NCBI RefSeq assembly: GCF_001746755.1
Contig: NZ_MCGG01000014.1
Location: forward strand, 1 to 59,658
Direction of reading: 5' to 3'
Source of the DNA: Magnetovibrio blakemorei
GTDB lineage: Bacteria > Pseudomonadota > Alphaproteobacteria > Rhodospirillales > Magnetovibrionaceae
Length of the DNA stretch: 59,658 nucleotides
Shown here: positions 8,871 through 15,482 of the stretch, in pieces
Position numbering within the stretch: position 1 is the stretch's first letter
Layout: each line of letters starts with the position of its first letter
Notes under the pieces: generated by a model
The model's input: the letters and a program-made list of their open reading frames with translations, nothing else
Database searches by the model: none
Told to the model about the DNA's origin: nothing
Position numbers and translations under genes: made by a program

Positions 8871-9878
8871 TTAAATGAGAGAGGCAGTCCCTTCTATACG
8901 CTCAATATAGCGCGCGCGCAGCATCATGCGATTCAGGTCATCTTGAGCACCGTCTTCAAACCCGGTGCGGGTGTGCAGAACATTGTTGCAGATTAAGCCT
9001 TCGCCCGGTTTCATCGTGTGACGGAAAATATAAGGCTCGCCGGGGCCGCCATCCGTCAAAATCTCTTCCATAAACGCCACCGCCTTTTGGCTGGCAGCGT
9101 CCTTGGCCCACACAATATTGCGTTTGCGCGCGGTGTAACGCATGTACAAGCTGCCGTCTTTACGGTTGAGCGAGAATACCGGCCCTGTCACATCGCCACG
9201 ATTGACGTCTGTGTCCACATCGTTGCCGGGAATGGTCATGGCCTCATCGGCACACAGAGCCGCGACCATTTCGGGATCGCGTTCGCGCATCAATAAATAG
9301 ACCATTTCCGGATCAAACAGGGCATTTTGCCCCCCCGCCGTCCCAGCCGGGCGCACACAGTGCAAAATCATCGCCCGGATTCGCCGGGCCGGCGTGTTGT
9401 AATATCCATCGGTGTGCCAATTGATTGGTCGGCTGGTGTAAGGAATGTACATTTTACGCCCCGCTTCCAGGCGCTGCGCACCTGCCGCAACGTGCAGCGG
9501 CGTGATGGCATCTTCGTCGGCGTACGGGTTTTTGTCCAAGTGGTGCAAGCCAAAACACCGTCCCAAGGCACACACCTGATCCTTGCTGTCTTCCACATCC
9601 GCCAAGACTGGAACCGCGTAAACGGCCATGTTGCAACGACGCACCCGGTCGCGAATCGCATCTAATTCAAAGGCACTAGGCGCCGAAGAATCTTTCACCT
9701 CGACCACCAGGTCCGCAGCCGTTTTTGGGAAGCCTGCCAGCTTGACATCGCGCCAGCGCGCGTAAGCCTCTTCATTATCGAGAGAAAACGGGCCTTTTGC
9801 GCCTCCACCGGGCGCCAACGAGACGGCTTCACACTGAAACTGCTGTTTTTGCCCCGGCTCAAAAAATGTGTTGGTCAT
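8871..9878 (-). CDS. TauD/TfdA-family Fe(II)/2-oxoglutarate dioxygenase
   Basis: A 335-residue non-heme iron oxygenase. The facial triad is visible as the HxD motif in NWHTDGYY (about residues 153-160) and the distal His in CNNVLHTRTGFED near the C-terminus. The Arg of LRARYIERI would bind 2-oxoglutarate. Family members release sulfite from taurine or alkylsulfonates, but many act on carnitine, betaines or other substrates, so the substrate is open. It is divergent from the dsr operon, and its start lies about 170 bp from the dsr promoter. A link to sulfur metabolism is tempting but only inferred from position. It heads an operon with the 73-aa protein. Confidence 0.85.
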   Translation of the reverse strand: MTNTFFEPGQKQQFQCEAVSLAPGGGAKGPFSLDNEEAYARWRDVKLAGFPKTAADLVVEVKDSSAPSAFELDAIRDRVRRCNMAVYAVPVLADVEDSKDQVCALGRCFGLHHLDKNPYADEDAITPLHVAAGAQRLEAGRKMYIPYTSRPINWHTDGYYNTPARRIRAMILHCVRPAGTAGGQNALFDPEMVYLLMRERDPEMVAALCADEAMTIPGNDVDTDVNRGDVTGPVFSLNRKDGSLYMRYTARKRNIVWAKDAASQKAVAFMEEILTDGGPGEPYIFRHTMKPGEGLICNNVLHTRTGFEDGAQDDLNRMMLRARYIERIEGTASLI

Positions 9879-10044
9879 TTTATTTTTTTTATCCTTCTCG
9901 CCGATTTTAGCAATTTTAGGTATTTTTCAACATCACCAAATTGTTACTCGATTTTTTAGTCTGATTTTAGTGTTTATATACGGATGATTAAGACACTGAA
10001 TTGTAACAAAATTTCAGAATTGGTGCGTTGCAGCACATTTCCTG

Positions 10045-10073
10045 TTGGACATATTAGATTGCCGTAATATAAA
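10045..10073 (+). promoter_or_regulatory. Strong sigma-70 type promoter of the dsr operon
   Basis: TTGGAC at 10045-10050 and TATAAA at 10068-10073 are separated by exactly 17 bp. Transcription would begin near 10080, leaving about 285 nt of untranslated leader before dsrA. This is the best promoter match in the window. Confidence 0.6.
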
Positions 10074-10079
10074 ATCCAT

Positions 10080-10364
10080 CGAAATAACGAACAAATGCGT
10101 GGAGACACGCACACGAACTTACAAAAAATATAATTGTGAGACGTGCAAAAAAAGAACAGGCGTTGGCTGTACCGGGGGTTCGCCCTCACAGGCAAAACCG
10201 CTAACAGACGCGTCCTGGTGTGTCCCGATGGGACATACTGTTTTTTGGCTGGATTTCCAGCTTGGAAACGGGGGGACCTCTTTAAGCTCCTGAAGGTTCA
10301 GGAGTGGGGACCCTTTTTGTGTCCTTTTTGGGATCGAACGAACTCTGCGGAGGAATGAAAAAAA
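10080..10364 (+). ncRNA. Candidate structured 5' leader RNA of the dsr operon
   Basis: The predicted leader is unusually rich in perfect hairpins. They are TGCGTG-GAGA-CACGCA (10096-10111, a GNRA loop), GGG-TTCG-CCC (10176-10185, a UUCG loop), TGTCCC-GAT-GGGACA (10221-10235), GCTGG-ATTT-CCAGC (10248-10261) and CTCCTGA-AGGT-TCAGGAG (10287-10304). Longer-range pairs also exist: TGTGAG (10135-10140) with CTCACA (10185-10190), and AACAG (10203-10207) with CTGTT (10238-10242). A weak hairpin plus T5 (10308-10329) could terminate. GGACCT (10274-10279) can pair with AGGTTC (10294-10299), excluding the CTCCTGA stem. I know no riboswitch class it matches. The same DNA contains a 71-codon frame, so it could instead be coding. 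Confidence 0.4.
10143..10358 (+). CDS. Possible 71-aa leader-encoded protein (doubtful)
   Basis: An open frame begins at GTG 10143 and ends with TGA at 10356-10358, overlapping the dsrA ribosome site. The product would be basic and aromatic-rich, with CPDGTYC and LCPFWDR cysteine motifs that resemble a small metal-binding protein. Against it: no clear ribosome site precedes the GTG, the codons (many GGG, AGG, CGG, AGA, CGA) are unlike the neighbouring dsr genes, and the same stretch forms several perfect hairpins. I record it as the alternative to a structured RNA leader. Confidence 0.25.
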   Translation: MQKKNRRWLYRGFALTGKTANRRVLVCPDGTYCFLAGFPAWKRGDLFKLLKVQEWGPFLCPFWDRTNSAEE

Positions 10365-10368
10365 ATAG

Positions 10369-11619
10369 GCGACGAATAAACCAAATACTCCCAATCTCGA
10401 TCAGCTCGAAGCTGGCCCGTGGCCGAGCTTTGTTACGGGCCTTAAGCGCCTGGCTGACGATGAGGGTAAATCTTATGCTCCGATCATGAAGAGCCTGCTC
10501 GGTCAGCTTGAGCACTCCTATGAAACCCGTAAGGGTTATTGGAAAGGCGGCACCGTTGGTGTGCGTGGTTATGGCGCTGGCGTTATCCCTCGCTTCTCGG
10601 AAGTTGCCGATAAGTACAAGGAAAGCGCTGAGTTCCACACACTGCGCATCATGCCGCCGGCTGGCATGCACTACGACACTGGCACGCTGCGCAAAATGTG
10701 CGACGTGTGGGAAAAGTATGGCTCTGGCCTGATTGCTTTCCACGGCCAGTCTGGCGACATCATGTTCCAGGGCTGCTCCACCGAAAACGTCCAACCGGCT
10801 TTTGATGAGCTGAACGAAATGGGCTTCGATTTGGGTGGTGCCGGTGCAGGCGTGCGGACCTCGATGAGCTGCGTCGGCGCTTCGCGTTGCGAACACTCTT
10901 GCTACGACGAAGGCAAGGCCATGCGCATGGTCATCAACAACATGCTTGATGACATGCACCGTCCGAGCTTGCCGTACAAGTTCAAGGCAAAGTTCTCGGG
11001 CTGCGCCAACGATTGCGTCAACGCTTCGCACCGTTCAGATTTCGCCGTTTTGGGCACCTGGGCCGACGACATCAAAGTCGACCAAGCCAAGATCCAGGAA
11101 AAAGTTGCGGAAATGGGCCGCAAGGCGTTCAACGACCAAGTCGTGAACATGTGCCCGACCCGCGCGTTGTCCCTCAACGACGACGACACCTTGGACATCG
11201 ATAACGAAAGCTGCGTTCGTTGCATGCATTGCATCAACGTTTGCACCAAAGCGATGTCTCCGGGCGACGAAAAGGGTGTGACCATCCTGATGGGTGGCAA
11301 GCGCACGCTGAAGATCGGTGATCTGATGGGCACCGTGGTCGTTCCGTTCCACAAAATGGAAGATGAAGACGATTACGAGTGGTTGGTTGAACTGTCTGAA
11401 AACGTTCTCGACTTCTTCGCCGAAAACGCACTCGAACATGAGCGCACCGGTGAAATGATCGAGCGTATCGGCCTGGTCAACTTCCTGGAAGGTATCGACA
11501 TCGAAGTTGATCCCAACATGGTCAGCCATCCGCGCACCAGCTCTTATGTCCGTATGGACGGCTGGGACGAAGAAGTTGAAAAGTGGAACGCCCGCAAAGG
11601 CGCTGCAGCGGCCGAATAA
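10369..11619 (+). CDS. dsrA: Reverse-type dissimilatory sulfite reductase alpha subunit; start codon apparently disrupted
   Basis: The alpha subunit of DsrAB, which in sulfur oxidisers converts the reduced sulfur carried by DsrC to sulfite at a siroheme-[4Fe-4S] centre. Visible cofactor motifs are SCVGASRC and SGCANDC (siroheme/cluster cysteines) and a ferredoxin domain with CVRCMHCINVC. Homology clearly extends upstream of the first in-frame ATG (10486): TPNLDQLEAGPWPSFVTGL is the conserved DsrA N-terminus and runs back to 10369. There it meets TAG (10366-10368), and no ATG, GTG or TTG lies between. Removing A10367 would give ATG GCG ACG, with GGAGG upstream at 10349-10353. If ATG 10486 were used, about 39 conserved residues would be lost. 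First gene of the dsr operon. Confidence 0.93.
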   Translation, partial: ATNKPNTPNLDQLEAGPWPSFVTGLKRLADDEGKSYAPIMKSLLGQLEHSYETRKGYWKGGTVGVRGYGAGVIPRFSEVADKYKESAEFHTLRIMPPAGMHYDTGTLRKMCDVWEKYGSGLIAFHGQSGDIMFQGCSTENVQPAFDELNEMGFDLGGAGAGVRTSMSCVGASRCEHSCYDEGKAMRMVINNMLDDMHRPSLPYKFKAKFSGCANDCVNASHRSDFAVLGTWADDIKVDQAKIQEKVAEMGRKAFNDQVVNMCPTRALSLNDDDTLDIDNESCVRCMHCINVCTKAMSPGDEKGVTILMGGKRTLKIGDLMGTVVVPFHKMEDEDDYEWLVELSENVLDFFAENALEHERTGEMIERIGLVNFLEGIDIEVDPNMVSHPRTSSYVRMDGWDEEVEKWNARKGAAAAE

Positions 11620-11653
11620 GCTTGGCTCAACCCACTAATTTGTAAACAAACAC

Positions 11654-11684
11654 CCGCCGGGATTTCATCCTGGAATTCCGGCGG
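11654..11684 (+). other. Long intercistronic hairpin between dsrA and dsrB
   Basis: CCGCCGG (11654-11660) pairs perfectly with CCGGCGG (11678-11684). The stem continues inward through G-U and A-U pairs to about 13 bp around an ATCCT loop. There is no U-tract, so it looks like an mRNA processing or stability element, not a terminator. Confidence 0.6.
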
Positions 11685-11718
11685 ATGTTGACTGACACGA
11701 GAATTTTGGAGGACTACC

Positions 11719-12801
11719 ATGAGTGAAGCGCAAGAAGCTCCACGTATGCCGGATGAATGCGGCGTCCCGGACGGCATGGCTTTCATGCATCCGGCTCTGA
11801 AGAAGAACTACGGCAACTGGGACTATCACGACCGTCCCCAAGTCGGCGTTCTTCATCACGTTGCAAAAGACGGCAGCGAAGTCTGGACTGTCAAGGCGGG
11901 TACGCAGCGTCAGATGGACGTTTATACCATCCGCAAGCTGTGCGATATCGCTGACGAATTGGCTGGTGGCCACGTTCGTTTCACCACCCGCTCGAACATC
12001 GAGTATATGGTTGAAAGCGCAGCCGAAGTTGAACCGTTGATCGCACGTCTGGAAAGCGAAGGCTTCCCCGTTGGCGGCACCGGCAACTCGGTTTCGATGA
12101 TCTCTCACACCCAGGGCTGGCTGCACTGCGACATTCCGGGCACCGATGCCTCGGGCGTTGTGAAGTCTCTCATGGATGCCATGTACCATGAGTTCAAGCA
12201 TGAAGAGATGCCGAACCGCGTCAAAATCACCACCTCTTGCTGCCAGATCAACTGTGGCGGTCAAGGTGACATCGCGATCAACATTCAGCACACCAAGCCG
12301 CCGATCATCAACCACGATCTGGTGTCCAACATGTGCGAACGTCCGGCCGTTGTGGCCCGTTGCCCGGTGGCGGCTATTCGTCCCGCGCTGGTGAACGGCA
12401 AAGCAACCCTGGAAGTCGATGAGAAAAAATGCATTTGCTGCGGTGCGTGTTTCCCGCCCTGCCCGCCGATGCAGATCAACGACCCGGTTAATTCCAAGAT
12501 CGCCATCTGGGTTGGTGGTAAGCACTCTTCGACCCGTTCCAAGCCGTCTTTCCACAAGCTGGTTGCCGCTGGCATCCCGAACAACGCTCCGCGTTGGCCG
12601 GAAGCTACGGAAATCGTGCTGAAGATCCTTGCCGCATACAAAGAAGGTGGCAAGCCTTGGGAACGCATGAACGAATGGATCGACCGTATCGGTTGGCCGC
12701 GCTTCTTCGAAGTCACCGGTCTGCCCTTCACCAAGTTCCACATCGAAGATTGGCGCGGTGGCCGCAGCACGTTGAACGCGTCCTCTCACGTTCATCTGTA
12801 G
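11719..12801 (+). CDS. dsrB: Reverse-type dissimilatory sulfite reductase beta subunit
   Basis: The 360-residue beta subunit of the cytoplasmic DsrA2B2 enzyme. It carries TTSCCQINCGG, the family cluster/siroheme cysteine region, and a ferredoxin domain with KKCICCGACFPPCPPM. The C-terminus matches the DsrB pattern (NEWIDRIGWPRFFE ... EDWRGG). ATG at 11719 has GGAGG 6 nt upstream. It sits 99 bp after dsrA with a strong hairpin between them. The oxidative direction of the pair is inferred from the dsrEFH and dsrL genes downstream, which mark sulfur oxidisers and are not typical of sulfate reducers. Confidence 0.97.
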   Translation: MSEAQEAPRMPDECGVPDGMAFMHPALKKNYGNWDYHDRPQVGVLHHVAKDGSEVWTVKAGTQRQMDVYTIRKLCDIADELAGGHVRFTTRSNIEYMVESAAEVEPLIARLESEGFPVGGTGNSVSMISHTQGWLHCDIPGTDASGVVKSLMDAMYHEFKHEEMPNRVKITTSCCQINCGGQGDIAINIQHTKPPIINHDLVSNMCERPAVVARCPVAAIRPALVNGKATLEVDEKKCICCGACFPPCPPMQINDPVNSKIAIWVGGKHSSTRSKPSFHKLVAAGIPNNAPRWPEATEIVLKILAAYKEGGKPWERMNEWIDRIGWPRFFEVTGLPFTKFHIEDWRGGRSTLNASSHVHL

Positions 12802-12841
12802 GCATCTTTAGACCAACTCTGAAGTCGACAGCATTTCTTGC

Positions 12842-12865
12842 GGGGGGCGATTATTTTCGCCCCCC
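12842..12865 (+). other. GC-rich hairpin between dsrB and dsrE
   Basis: GGGGGGCGA (12842-12850) pairs perfectly with TCGCCCCCC (12857-12865) around a TTATTT loop. No U-run follows, which again suggests segment-specific processing or stabilisation of the dsr transcript. Confidence 0.6.
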
Positions 12866-12906
12866 CAAAGAAAACAAGACAAAGATATGAAACAAGGGAT
12901 TGTTTT

Positions 12907-13266
12907 ATGAAGTTCGGTATTTTGATCAATGAAGGACCGTTCACACATCAAGCGTCCGACACGGCTTATCATTTCACCAAAGCCGCGTTGGAAAAGGGCC
13001 ATGATGTCCCCCGCGTGTTCTTCTATTACGACGGCGTGAACAACGCCAACAAGCTTTCCGAGCCACAAGCCGATGACCGCAATTTGGTCAAGTTGTGGGG
13101 CCAATTGGCCGCTGAAAAGAACGTTGACCTGGTGGTGTGTGTCGCCGCCGGTATGCGTCGCGGCATTAAGGACGAGAACTTGGCCGACGGGTTCCGCATT
13201 TCTGGCCTCGGCCAGTTGGTGGAAGCCGGTATGGGCTGCGACCGTCTCATGATGTTTGGAGACTGA
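12907..13266 (+). CDS. dsrE: Sulfur-relay protein DsrE
   Basis: A 119-residue subunit of the DsrE2F2H2 hexamer, which accepts sulfane sulfur and passes it to DsrC. The conserved sulfur-carrying cysteine is present at residue 78 (DLVVCVAAGMRRG), the position known for the family. An in-frame frame extends upstream, but ATG at 12907 begins the conserved MKFGILINEGP and follows an AAGGG ribosome site, so I chose it. dsrF starts 4 bp after its stop. Cytoplasmic. dsrE, dsrF and dsrH together are the standard genetic sign that Dsr runs in the oxidative direction. Confidence 0.96.
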   Translation: MKFGILINEGPFTHQASDTAYHFTKAALEKGHDVPRVFFYYDGVNNANKLSEPQADDRNLVKLWGQLAAEKNVDLVVCVAAGMRRGIKDENLADGFRISGLGQLVEAGMGCDRLMMFGD

Positions 13267-13270
13267 TCCC

Positions 13271-13693
13271 ATGGCTGAATACGAATTTGAAACAGAAGGC
13301 GTCAAAAAGACCTTCACCTTCATGAACCGCAAAGCGCCTTATGGCACGGTCTACGCTCTCGAAGTGTTGGAAACGGTTTTGATCTCGGCAGCGTTTGAAC
13401 AGCACGCCAACATCGTGTTTGCTGATGATGGCGTCTACCAGCTGAAAGCCGGCCACGACACCACCGGGATCGGCATGAAAAACTTCTCGCCCACGTTCGG
13501 CATTATCGAAATGGAAAAAGAAGACGCCGATGAAGACGAAGACATTGATATGGTCTGGCGCATCATCGTCGAAAAAGAATCCATGGAAGCCCGTGGCTTG
13601 ACTGCGGATGACTTCAAGGTTGAAGTCGAAGTGCTCAGCGCGGCTGAACTTGCTGACATCGTTGACGCCTCCGACTGCGTCATCAGCGGCTAG
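13271..13693 (+). CDS. dsrF: Sulfur-relay protein DsrF
   Basis: A 140-residue paralogue of DsrE that forms the DsrEFH heterohexamer. It has the family fold and an internal acidic loop (EDADEDEDID). It lacks an active cysteine at the DsrE position, as is usual; its only Cys is near the C-terminus. A TTG at 13256 is possible, but ATG 13271 has GGAG at the right distance and gives the normal length. dsrH follows after 17 bp. Confidence 0.94.
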   Translation: MAEYEFETEGVKKTFTFMNRKAPYGTVYALEVLETVLISAAFEQHANIVFADDGVYQLKAGHDTTGIGMKNFSPTFGIIEMEKEDADEDEDIDMVWRIIVEKESMEARGLTADDFKVEVEVLSAAELADIVDASDCVISG

Positions 13694-13710
13694 AGAAGGA
13701 GAGACATATT

Positions 13711-14013
13711 ATGCTTCACACCGTGAACAAGTCGCCCTTCGAACGCAACTCGCTTGACACATGCTTGCGTCTGGCGAAAAAAGGCTCTGCCATTTTGCTC
13801 ATTGAAGACGGCGTTATCGGTGCCGTTAAGGGCACGGTGCAGTCTGCAAAAATTGAAGGTGCCGTAAAAGACCACCCCGTTTTTGTTTTGGGTCCGGACT
13901 TAAAAGCCCGTGGCCTTGCCGAAGATCAAGTGATTGATGGCGTAAAAGTCGTAGATTACGCGGGCTTCGTAGACTTAGCTGAGGAACACGGCACGCACAG
14001 CGCGTGGCTTTAA
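13711..14013 (+). CDS. dsrH: Sulfur-relay protein DsrH
   Basis: The 100-residue third subunit of DsrEFH, homologous to TusB. Conserved Cys18 lies in SLDTCLRLAKKG, and the AILLIEDGVIGAVKG core is typical. AAGGAGA precedes the ATG by about 10 nt. It completes the sulfurtransferase hexamer that interacts with DsrC, encoded next. The 119-bp gap to dsrC contains overlapping hairpins. Confidence 0.95.
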   Translation: MLHTVNKSPFERNSLDTCLRLAKKGSAILLIEDGVIGAVKGTVQSAKIEGAVKDHPVFVLGPDLKARGLAEDQVIDGVKVVDYAGFVDLAEEHGTHSAWL

Positions 14014-14028
14014 AGTAACTTGAGTTCT

Positions 14029-14066
14029 GCCCCAAGCCGGGGCTGATTATTCGCCCCCGTTTGGGC
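14029..14066 (+). other. Mutually exclusive hairpins between dsrH and dsrC
   Basis: GCCCC (14029-14033), GGGGC (14039-14043), GCCCC (14053-14057) and GGGC (14063-14066) can pair in alternative neighbouring combinations. The TGATTATTC loop of the middle pairing resembles the loop of the dsrB-dsrE hairpin. It lies about 67 nt before the dsrC start. Confidence 0.5.
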
Positions 14067-14132
14067 ATTGGATTCCGATCTCTCCCCCCGCAAGGGACCA
14101 CCCCAGGGGATCGGACAAAAGGAGACAACACT

Positions 14133-14468
14133 ATGGCTGCATATACCGTAAACGGTGTAGATTACGAACACGACGAAGAAGGCTACATTCTTGACGTTAC
14201 CAACTGGAACGAAGACTTGGCAAAAGTCATCGCCGTTGAAGAAGGCCTGGATATGACCGACGAGCATTGGCTGGTCGTCAACTTCCTGCGCGAATACTAC
14301 AACGAATATCAGATCGCTCCTGCTGTTCGCGTGCTGGTCAAAGCCGTGAAAAAGCAGTTCGGCGCTGAAAAAGGCTCCAACAAGTACTTGTATGAGCTGT
14401 TCCCCTACGGTCCTGCTAAACAGGCTTGTAAGGTTGCCGGTTTGCCGAAGCCCACGGGCTGCGTCTAA
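14133..14468 (+). CDS. dsrC: Sulfur carrier protein DsrC
   Basis: A 111-residue carrier with both redox-active cysteines on the flexible C-terminal arm: Cys99 (KQACKVAG) and the penultimate Cys110 (PTGCV). It receives persulfide from DsrEFH, is the substrate of DsrAB, and its trisulfide is processed by the DsrMKJOP complex. ATG at 14133 follows AGGAG by about 9 nt. The in-frame extension to 14061 lacks conservation and crosses the hairpins. The gene is insulated on both sides by hairpins, which may allow higher expression than its neighbours; that is inference. Confidence 0.97.
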   Translation: MAAYTVNGVDYEHDEEGYILDVTNWNEDLAKVIAVEEGLDMTDEHWLVVNFLREYYNEYQIAPAVRVLVKAVKKQFGAEKGSNKYLYELFPYGPAKQACKVAGLPKPTGCV

Positions 14469-14481
14469 GGCGTCTTGATTT

Positions 14482-14517
14482 CCTGGGGCGAGCGGATCTC
14501 CGGCCAGCTCGCCCCGG
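14482..14517 (+). other. Strong hairpin between dsrC and dsrM
   Basis: GGGGCGAGC (14485-14493) pairs perfectly with GCTCGCCCC (14507-14515), extended by TCC/GGA with one bulged base. There is no U-tract. Together with the upstream hairpins it brackets dsrC. Confidence 0.6.
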
Positions 14518-14700
14518 ACTTCACCACCGTTATTGGCACAACGTTTTACACGATACTCTGCACGACCCCGTGATGGCTTTTGGGCCTGAACGCTTTTTGA
14601 TTACCTAAAGACATTGTTTTTGTTCATTTGTTTTGCCTTTTTTGACCACCCAATTTGTTTTGCAGTGTTGCAAGCGACTAAGAGTTTTGAGGACTGATAC

Positions 14701-15444
14701 GTGATGTCGACCTTGTCAGTGATCTACGCGATACTTTTTTACGCGGCGACAGCAGTGCTGGTCGTTGGTTTGGCATTGCGGATTAAGCTGTACGCCGCCA
14801 CGCCAACACCGTTGAAGATTCCCACCATGCCTGCCCCACTGACAAAGTCCGGTGCAGCATTTCGGGTCTTTCGCGAAGTTGCGTTCTTCGAAAGCTTGTT
14901 CAAATCCAATCGCTGGATTTGGATTTTTGCCGTGTTGTTCCACGCCGGCCTGGCTTTGGTATTGATGCGTCATGTGCGTTACTTCCAGGCCGACATTTGG
15001 TTGGTTGTGAAACTGATCCAACCGTTTGGCATTTATGGCGGTATGGCTATGGTTGCGGGTCTGTTGGGCCTGTGGGCGCGGCGCTTGGTTCAAGAACGTA
15101 TTCGGTACATCACCGGCCCATCTGATCATTTGATGTTGGCGTTGTTGGTGCTGATTGGCCTTTCGGGCTTGAACATGAAGTTCCTCAGCCACACCGACAT
15201 TATCCAGGTGAAGACATTCTTCTTAGGCTTACTGCGCTTTAACATTCAAGATTTACCGACCGATGGCCCGCTTTTGATTCACTTGGGCGCTGTTGCAGCT
15301 TTGATGATTGTGTTTCCGTTCAGCAAACTTTTGCATGCACCGGGCGTGTTCTTCAGCCCATCGCGCAATCAGGTTGACGATGCACGTGACAAACGCCACC
15401 TGGCGCCGTGGGCGGCTCACATGGACGCAGATCGCGACGCCTAA
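14701..15444 (+). CDS. dsrM: DsrM, membrane cytochrome b subunit of the DsrMKJOP complex
   Basis: A 247-residue polytopic protein of the NarI-like heme b family, with about five TM helices and histidines in VLFHAGLALVLMRHVRY, GPSDHLM and LIHLGAV that can bind two hemes b. It exchanges electrons between the quinone pool and DsrK. The start is GTG 14701, or ATG 14704 directly after it; GAGGA lies 9 nt before the GTG. The 232-bp gap after dsrC holds a strong hairpin and a stretch of AT-rich sequence that could carry an internal promoter. dsrK follows after 38 bp. Confidence 0.94.
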   Translation: MMSTLSVIYAILFYAATAVLVVGLALRIKLYAATPTPLKIPTMPAPLTKSGAAFRVFREVAFFESLFKSNRWIWIFAVLFHAGLALVLMRHVRYFQADIWLVVKLIQPFGIYGGMAMVAGLLGLWARRLVQERIRYITGPSDHLMLALLVLIGLSGLNMKFLSHTDIIQVKTFFLGLLRFNIQDLPTDGPLLIHLGAVAALMIVFPFSKLLHAPGVFFSPSRNQVDDARDKRHLAPWAAHMDADRDA

Positions 15445-15482
15445 ACGGCTCGTGGCATAGACTTCGATCGAGGAATTTCATC

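Larger units (their letters stand above)
9879..10364. other. Divergent regulatory region between the dioxygenase gene and dsrA
   Basis: About 490 bp. The left half (9879-10040) is very AT-rich and should carry the minus-strand promoter and regulator sites. A small inverted repeat, GTGC-GTTGCA-GCAC (about 10023-10036), sits just upstream of the dsr -35 box and could be an operator. The right half is the transcribed, hairpin-rich dsr leader described separately. Confidence 0.6.

Noticed and set aside
10096-10235. Known riboswitch classes in the dsr leader, such as c-di-GMP-I or cobalamin
   Set aside because: The GNRA hairpin and a GGCAAAACC stretch hint at c-di-GMP-I, but the conserved GCAAACC...GGGACGCAAAGC pattern is absent. 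No B12-box sequence is present.
10486-11619. dsrA beginning at the first in-frame ATG
   Set aside because: It removes about 39 residues that match the conserved DsrA N-terminus, and it has no ribosome site. I therefore extended the gene to 10369.
14530-14560. TTGGCACAACGTTTTAC in the dsrC-dsrM gap as a sigma-54 promoter
   Set aside because: The -24 part (TGGCAC) fits but the -12 part is TTTAC and lacks the required GC, so it is only a near match.
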